From Desulfurococcales archaeon (GTDB lineage Archaea > Thermoproteota > Thermoprotei_A > Sulfolobales > Ignisphaeraceae), in assembly GCA_027066265.1 (NCBI GenBank), contig JAMOOB010000085.1:1-16414 (forward strand): DNA of 16,414 nucleotides. Direction: 5' to 3'. The number at the start of each line of letters is the position of its first letter. The stretch's first letter is position 1. Positions 13,502-16,414 of the stretch are shown one piece after another. The position numbers and the translations under genes are program-made. Below the pieces are notes generated by a model, which saw nothing but the letters and a program-made list of their open reading frames with translations, was not told the DNA's origin and did not search any database.

Positions 13502-13913
13502 CATTATACTTGCCTTCCTCGCAGGCGAGGATCCTAGAGCTAGGGATGTGATCGAAGCTGTTGAGAACGGTACGTTCATAGGCTATGCGAATCCTGTGGT
13601 AATCGATGAGGTTATCCACGGATATCTCAGGCTAGCTACAGGGCTAAGCTCGAGAAGAATACGTCAGCTACTAGCTCGAAGAGACGAAAGATTACTAAAG
13701 TTGTTGAGAAACGATGTACAGCCTGTTCTCGAGCTATTCATAGTCTTACCCCTAGCGATCTCGGTAAACGAAGTTCTGGAGATCATCGAGACCTACGGCT
13801 TGATGCCCTCAGACGCCCTTATCGTAGCGAGCTGTCGTCACTACGGTATCGATACTATCGCTACTTTCGATGAGGATTTCAAGCGTGTTCCATGGCTAAG
13901 AGTAGTTCCTTAG
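13479..13913 (+). CDS. vapC: PIN-domain toxin (VapC-like), unit 3
   Basis: 144 residues. PIN acids: D6 (IFVDTSII), E44 (PVVIDEVIHGYLRL), D112 (LMPSDALIVA) and D131 (TFDEDF). The first two thirds resemble the unit 2 toxin. The last stretch, coding for CRHYGIDTIATFDEDF through PWLRVVP, is nearly identical at DNA level to that of unit 4 (90 of 93 bp), far more than their N-terminal halves, which are barely alignable. The ATG lies inside the antitoxin gene (23-bp overlap). The stop codon abuts the TATA box of unit 4. Predicted endoribonuclease. Confidence 0.9.
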   Translation: MKIFVDTSIILAFLAGEDPRARDVIEAVENGTFIGYANPVVIDEVIHGYLRLATGLSSRRIRQLLARRDERLLKLLRNDVQPVLELFIVLPLAISVNEVLEIIETYGLMPSDALIVASCRHYGIDTIATFDEDFKRVPWLRVVP

Positions 13914-13925
13914 CTAAAGCTATTA
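13833..13925 (+). repeat. 93-bp direct repeat, copy 1 (toxin 3' end plus next promoter)
   Basis: Matches 14518-14610 at 90 of 93 positions; the three differences are silent third-codon changes. It covers the last 26 codons of the unit 3 toxin and the TATA box of unit 4. Confidence 0.9.
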
Positions 13926-13957
13926 ACTTCCTCGGAGAACCTGTCTATGGATCTAAC
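13916..13957 (+). promoter_or_regulatory. promoter and operator of TA unit 4
   Basis: AAAGCTATTAA (13916-13926), two bases after the unit 3 stop codon, followed by the imperfect palindrome TTCCTCGGAGAA (13928-13939) and 18 bp to the ATG. Unit 4 therefore keeps its own promoter even though the units are packed head to tail. Confidence 0.55.
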
Positions 13958-14155
13958 ATGGCTAGGATCATCCGTGCAAAGTATGAGAAAGGTGTGTTGA
14001 AACCTCTTGAGGAGCTAGATCTCGAAGAAGGAGAAGAGGTTATCGTTAGGATTGAGGAGAGCATCGATGGTCTTGCGAAGAGGTATCGTGGTTGTCTAGG
14101 CAAGGCTTCGGCTAGAGAGCTTGAAGAGCTTGAGGAAGAGGCTCAGTACCAATGA
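13958..14155 (+). CDS. DUF104/AF2212-like antitoxin, unit 4
   Basis: 65 residues starting MARIIRAKYEKGVLKPLEEL, then DLEEGEEVIVRI. The tail (about 35-65) carries KRYRGCLGKASARELEELEE and is related to that of unit 5, not to units 2 and 3, matching the relatedness of the toxins. The ATG at 13958 aligns with its sisters; the open frame continues upstream through the promoter and the toxin 3' end of unit 3 only by chance. The toxin start overlaps its stop codon as ATGA (4 bp). Confidence 0.88.
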   Translation: MARIIRAKYEKGVLKPLEELDLEEGEEVIVRIEESIDGLAKRYRGCLGKASARELEELEEEAQYQ

Positions 14156-14598
14156 TTTTCCTAGATACCAACGTTATCTACAACTTCCTGTTCGAGACGG
14201 AGCTTACGGATCGAGCTGAAGAGGTTATACGTAGCTACTACCGCGAAGGGTTAGCTATATCTACGATGGTTCTCAACGAGCTTCTCTACGTAGTTGGACT
14301 AAAGATCGCTAGGGATGAGTACGGTGTTAGAGGTAGGCTAAGCTTCAGGAAGTACGTAGCGCGATACGGATACCCATCGAGAGCGATAGATACCGTGCTA
14401 GGGTTCATCAAGGACTTCAAAATCGTAGTTCTACCCGATCACCAGGATTACCATGAACTGGTAGAGATCGTCAAGAGCTTTAGGTTGCTACCAAACGATG
14501 CTCAGATCGCTTTAACGTGTCGTCACTACGGTATCGATACGATCGCTACCTTCGACGAGGATTTCAAGCGTGTTCCATGGCTAAGAGTAGTTCCTTAG
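14152..14598 (+). CDS. vapC: PIN-domain toxin (VapC-like), unit 4
   Basis: 148 residues. PIN acids: D5 (IFLDTNVIYNFLF), E43 (STMVLNELLYV), D116 (LLPNDAQIAL) and D135 (TFDEDF). The N-terminal two thirds pair with the unit 5 toxin (the FSFRK/SLRK..ARYGYP region), while the C-terminal 26 codons are copied with unit 3. The start codon overlaps the antitoxin stop (ATGA). Predicted metal-dependent endoribonuclease neutralised by the unit 4 antitoxin. Confidence 0.9.
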   Translation: MIFLDTNVIYNFLFETELTDRAEEVIRSYYREGLAISTMVLNELLYVVGLKIARDEYGVRGRLSFRKYVARYGYPSRAIDTVLGFIKDFKIVVLPDHQDYHELVEIVKSFRLLPNDAQIALTCRHYGIDTIATFDEDFKRVPWLRVVP

Positions 14599-14610
14599 CT
14601 AAAGCTATTA
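14518..14610 (+). repeat. 93-bp direct repeat, copy 2
   Basis: Second copy of the block at 13833-13925. It covers the unit 4 toxin 3' end and the unit 5 TATA box. Confidence 0.9.
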
Positions 14611-14642
14611 GTTTCTCTGAAAGAAGTTGTTTATGGATAGCT
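14601..14642 (+). promoter_or_regulatory. promoter and operator of TA unit 5
   Basis: AAAGCTATTAG (14601-14611) followed by TTCTCTGAAAGAA (14613-14625), the unit 1 palindrome with one mismatch, then 17 bp to the ATG. The TATA half is shared with unit 4 and the operator half with unit 1. Confidence 0.58.
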
Positions 14643-14840
14643 ATGGCTAGAGCTGTTCGTGCTAAGTACGAGAACGGTGTTCTGAAACCTTTAGATAGAG
14701 TGGATCTTGAGGAGGGAGAGGTTGTAGAGATTGCTATTCGTCGTAGTGTTCACAAGGTTTTGGATAGGTATACCGGTATTCTTGGAGAAGCGAAAGTCGA
14801 TGAGCTTCGCGAGCTCGAGGAAGAAGCGCAGTGCCAGTGA
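14643..14840 (+). CDS. DUF104/AF2212-like antitoxin, unit 5
   Basis: 65 residues starting MARAVRAKYENGVLKPLDRV, then DLEEGEVVEIAI. The tail DRYTGILGEAKVDELRELEE is a diverged version of the unit 4 tail. The ATG at 14643 aligns with all sisters. It ends 6 bp before the toxin start, the only unit besides unit 1 without overlap. Confidence 0.88.
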   Translation: MARAVRAKYENGVLKPLDRVDLEEGEVVEIAIRRSVHKVLDRYTGILGEAKVDELRELEEEAQCQ

Positions 14841-14846
14841 TCGTAG

Positions 14847-15299
14847 ATGAGGAAGCTGTTCGTAGATACCAACATCTTCTACAACATTCTCTTCAGAACG
14901 GAGCTTACATCCATAGCGAGACGCATCCTTGAAGAGAATAGCGATGCCATGTTCTACACCTCGATGATCGTCGTAAATGAGCTTCTCTACATCTCGACAG
15001 CGAAGTACTTCAGAGATCGAGGAATAGCGAAAGGAGGATTCTCGCTACGCAAAGCGTTGTCTAGGTATGGATACCCTAGAGAAGTTGTTGAAGGTATTAA
15101 AGGCCTTCTAGAGGATCTCGATATACACGTACTACCGGATAAGCAAGATATAGACGAATTGATGAGGGTAGCAATAGAGTACAGACTACTTCCAAACGAT
15201 GCTATCATAGCTCTAACATGTAGACGCTACGGTATCGATACGATCCTAACCTTCGACGAAGACTTCAAGAGAATACCATGGCTCAAGGTAATTCCCTAG
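14847..15299 (+). CDS. vapC: PIN-domain toxin (VapC-like), unit 5
   Basis: 150 residues. PIN acids: D7 (LFVDTNIFYNILF), E45 (MIVVNELLYI), D118 (LLPNDAIIAL) and D137 (TFDEDF). Related over its whole length to the unit 4 toxin, but the C-terminal block is more diverged in DNA than the unit 3/4 pair. The ATG at 14847 has no strong ribosome-binding sequence and probably relies on coupling to the antitoxin 6 bp upstream. It is the last unit; the flank downstream carries no further TATA/palindrome element. Confidence 0.9.
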   Translation: MRKLFVDTNIFYNILFRTELTSIARRILEENSDAMFYTSMIVVNELLYISTAKYFRDRGIAKGGFSLRKALSRYGYPREVVEGIKGLLEDLDIHVLPDKQDIDELMRVAIEYRLLPNDAIIALTCRRYGIDTILTFDEDFKRIPWLKVIP

Positions 15300-15368
15300 A
15301 GTGGATAACTCGTCGCAGAAACGCATATCAAAAGCCTAAGATCGAACTTCCTAGCATCGTTGTTCTAT

Positions 15369-15899
15369 ATGCATCCGCTACTAGTTGCGATCTCCCTAGC
15401 TATGGACTGCTTCAACCAGAAGAATGTGTGCATCATAGAGCCCGTGTTCGAGGTTCAGGATCATAGCATTCTCGAAGAGTTGAGACGTAGGAGAGATCTT
15501 TCGTACCGCAACTTCGATCTCCTTGTATTCGATCGAGAATCTCGGAAGCTCAAGTTCGTAGAGATGAAGATTATCGTCACGGACAACCTTGCACATAGCT
15601 TGCTAAGCCACCTAGCGTCGTTCCTAGAGAAGGTTGCGGATCACGTCTTCAAGGTATTCGGATTGCTAAGAAGTGCAGGGTACGAAGTAGTACTCGTGCG
15701 CCACAGATCCCTACCTCCGAGCCTATTCAGAAAACTCGAACAGGTTCTGAAATCTATCGAAGAGATGAACGCGAATCTATTCCACATCGAGCTACGAGTA
15801 CAGAACATCGAGAAGCTACTAGACAACGCATTGACGATGCTGAAGGCTTTAGATGTATTCAATTCAAGGTTGAGACATCATATCTTCGAGGATCTCTAA
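15369..15899 (+). CDS. predicted PD-(D/E)XK nuclease with C-terminal coiled coil
   Basis: 176 residues from the chosen ATG. The segment NFDLLVFDRESRKLKFVEMK gives D50 on one strand, then E65-x-K67 on the next, the core of the PD-(D/E)XK (restriction endonuclease-like) fold found in archaeal nucleases of the Holliday-junction-resolvase/RecB type. Residues about 110-176 are a long charged helix with heptad-like hydrophobics (IEEMNANLFHIELRVQNIEK), probably a dimerising coiled coil. A TATA-like CATATCAAAAG near 15333 would start transcription at about 15361, close to the ATG at 15369; a TTG at 15360 and an ATG at 15402 are alternatives. It sits next to the TA array and its 3' end overlaps the convergent coiled-coil gene by 36 bp. 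The substrate is unknown; the fold call rests on one motif. Confidence 0.65.
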   Translation: MHPLLVAISLAMDCFNQKNVCIIEPVFEVQDHSILEELRRRRDLSYRNFDLLVFDRESRKLKFVEMKIIVTDNLAHSLLSHLASFLEKVADHVFKVFGLLRSAGYEVVLVRHRSLPPSLFRKLEQVLKSIEEMNANLFHIELRVQNIEKLLDNALTMLKALDVFNSRLRHHIFEDL

Positions 15900-16328
15900 A
15901 CCTAGCTTGCTTATCTCGTCTCTATACTTCTCCATGCTGTTGAGTATAGCGAAAGCTTTATCGATATCGGATCTAGTCAACTCTTGTTTGTATGCTATCA
16001 CTCTCAACTGAGATGCAAGCTGTTTTAGTTCTGTGATCTTCGACTTTAGGAGATCTATCTTTGCCGCTACATCGCGGTTCTCTACCTTTGCTTTACCAAC
16101 GAATTCGTATGCTATATCGAGCAATCCAATCGTTCGATCAGCGAAATACTTTTGCCTACTGTACATGGTCGTGAAGACATTTGAAGAACTTTCCGTTAGG
16201 GTTTGGATGGTTGCATGGGCATCTAGTAGAAACACTGTTGCTCTCGCTGTATCTATCGCTGCTAGAGTATCCGATACAGCTTCCGCAATGAACGCTGTCG
16301 TCTCTATACAGGATACAACATTTTCCAT
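15864..16328 (-). CDS. alpha-helical coiled-coil protein of unknown function
   Basis: 154 residues, nearly all helix by eye: Ala/Leu/Ile/Glu/Lys-rich, without Pro or Gly breaks for long stretches. The C-terminal half (about 80-154, VAAKIDLLKSKITELKQLAS onward) has heptad spacing typical of a coiled coil. No catalytic motif is seen. The ATG at 16328 lies inside a membrane-anchor reading frame one base away (16304-16414), so the protein may be coupled to it or be the continuation of the same protein across a frameshift. It ends 36 bp inside the convergent nuclease gene. The opposite-strand ORF over the same region (16033-16380) has no family features and is taken as a shadow. Confidence 0.6.
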   Translation of the reverse strand: MENVVSCIETTAFIAEAVSDTLAAIDTARATVFLLDAHATIQTLTESSSNVFTTMYSRQKYFADRTIGLLDIAYEFVGKAKVENRDVAAKIDLLKSKITELKQLASQLRVIAYKQELTRSDIDKAFAILNSMEKYRDEISKLGLEILEDMMSQP

Positions 16329-16414
16329 GTATCGGAACCTTCGTTCAGACCCTTCTCGTAACCTACTACATGACCTATAAGGAATCCAACAAAGAGACCT
16401 ACAACAAGCATCAC
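16304..16414 (-). CDS. partial membrane-anchor reading frame, open at the window edge
   Basis: On the minus strand the frame from the edge reads VMLVVGLFVGFLIGHVVGYE and then GLNEGSDTWKMLYPV to a TAG at 16304-16306. The first 18 residues are a Gly-rich transmembrane helix. GTG and ATG codons at the very edge could be the start, or the gene continues beyond the window. It overlaps the coiled-coil gene by 25 bp in another frame; together they look like an N-terminal anchor plus coiled-coil body split by one indel, near an AAAA run at 16322. Confidence 0.45.
   Translation of the reverse strand: MMLVVGLFVGFLIGHVVGYEKGLNEGSDTWKMLYPV

Noticed and set aside
16033..16380. Plus-strand ORF of 115 codons
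   Set aside because: It is antisense to the coiled-coil and membrane-anchor frames, which have better composition; no domain is visible.

Overview
The window looks like part of the chromosome of a hyperthermophilic crenarchaeon (Thermoproteota), most likely of the Desulfurococcales/Sulfolobales side. The best marker is a single-OB-fold SSB with a basic Gly/Arg tail, the type known from Sulfolobus relatives and generally missing from Thermoproteales. Archaeal DTD2-type D-aminoacyl-tRNA deacylase, a UPF0282 metallo-beta-lactamase-fold protein, an archaeal-type ATPase, TATA boxes about 25 bp before start codons (leaderless mRNAs) and DUF104/PIN toxin-antitoxin pairs agree with this. No rRNA, tRNA or CRISPR array was seen.

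Layout. (1) 0.2-7.9 kb is compact and housekeeping-like: a KaiC/RadA-like ATPase (minus); divergently a DUF3800 protein and dtdA; a protein-tyrosine-phosphatase/HD-domain fusion; then, on the minus strand, an encapsulated-ferritin-like protein and the pair ssb + PqqD-like protein; then an archaeal ATPase and a UPF0282 protein on the plus strand. (2) 8.0-10.9 kb holds a large secreted, sequon-rich surface protein whose reading frame is broken at three places. (3) 11.0-15.3 kb is an accessory island of five consecutive antitoxin-toxin pairs (DUF104-type antitoxin, PIN/VapC toxin), each preceded by a related TATA box and a palindromic operator-like site. The island also contains an IS200/IS605-type tnpB 3' relic, the 3' end of a second copy of the surface-protein gene, and a frameshifted small membrane-protein gene. 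(4) 15.4-16.4 kb holds a predicted PD-(D/E)XK nuclease with a coiled-coil tail, converging on a coiled-coil gene preceded by a membrane-anchor reading frame that runs off the window.

The most striking item is the toxin-antitoxin array. Promoter/operator, antitoxin N-terminus and toxin C-terminus are conserved between units, down to near-identical stretches of 93 and 47 bp, whereas antitoxin C-termini and toxin N-terminal halves differ. This is the pattern expected if units are copied or gene-converted while partner specificity diversifies. Other points of interest are the phosphatase-HD fusion, an orphan PqqD/RRE-like protein coupled to ssb, a stand-alone EncFtn-like ferritin, an inverted repeat just upstream of the ssb TATA box, and a nested GC-rich stem-loop between divergent genes. 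Frameshifts occur only in the accessory part, so either that part is decaying or the assembly has indel errors there.
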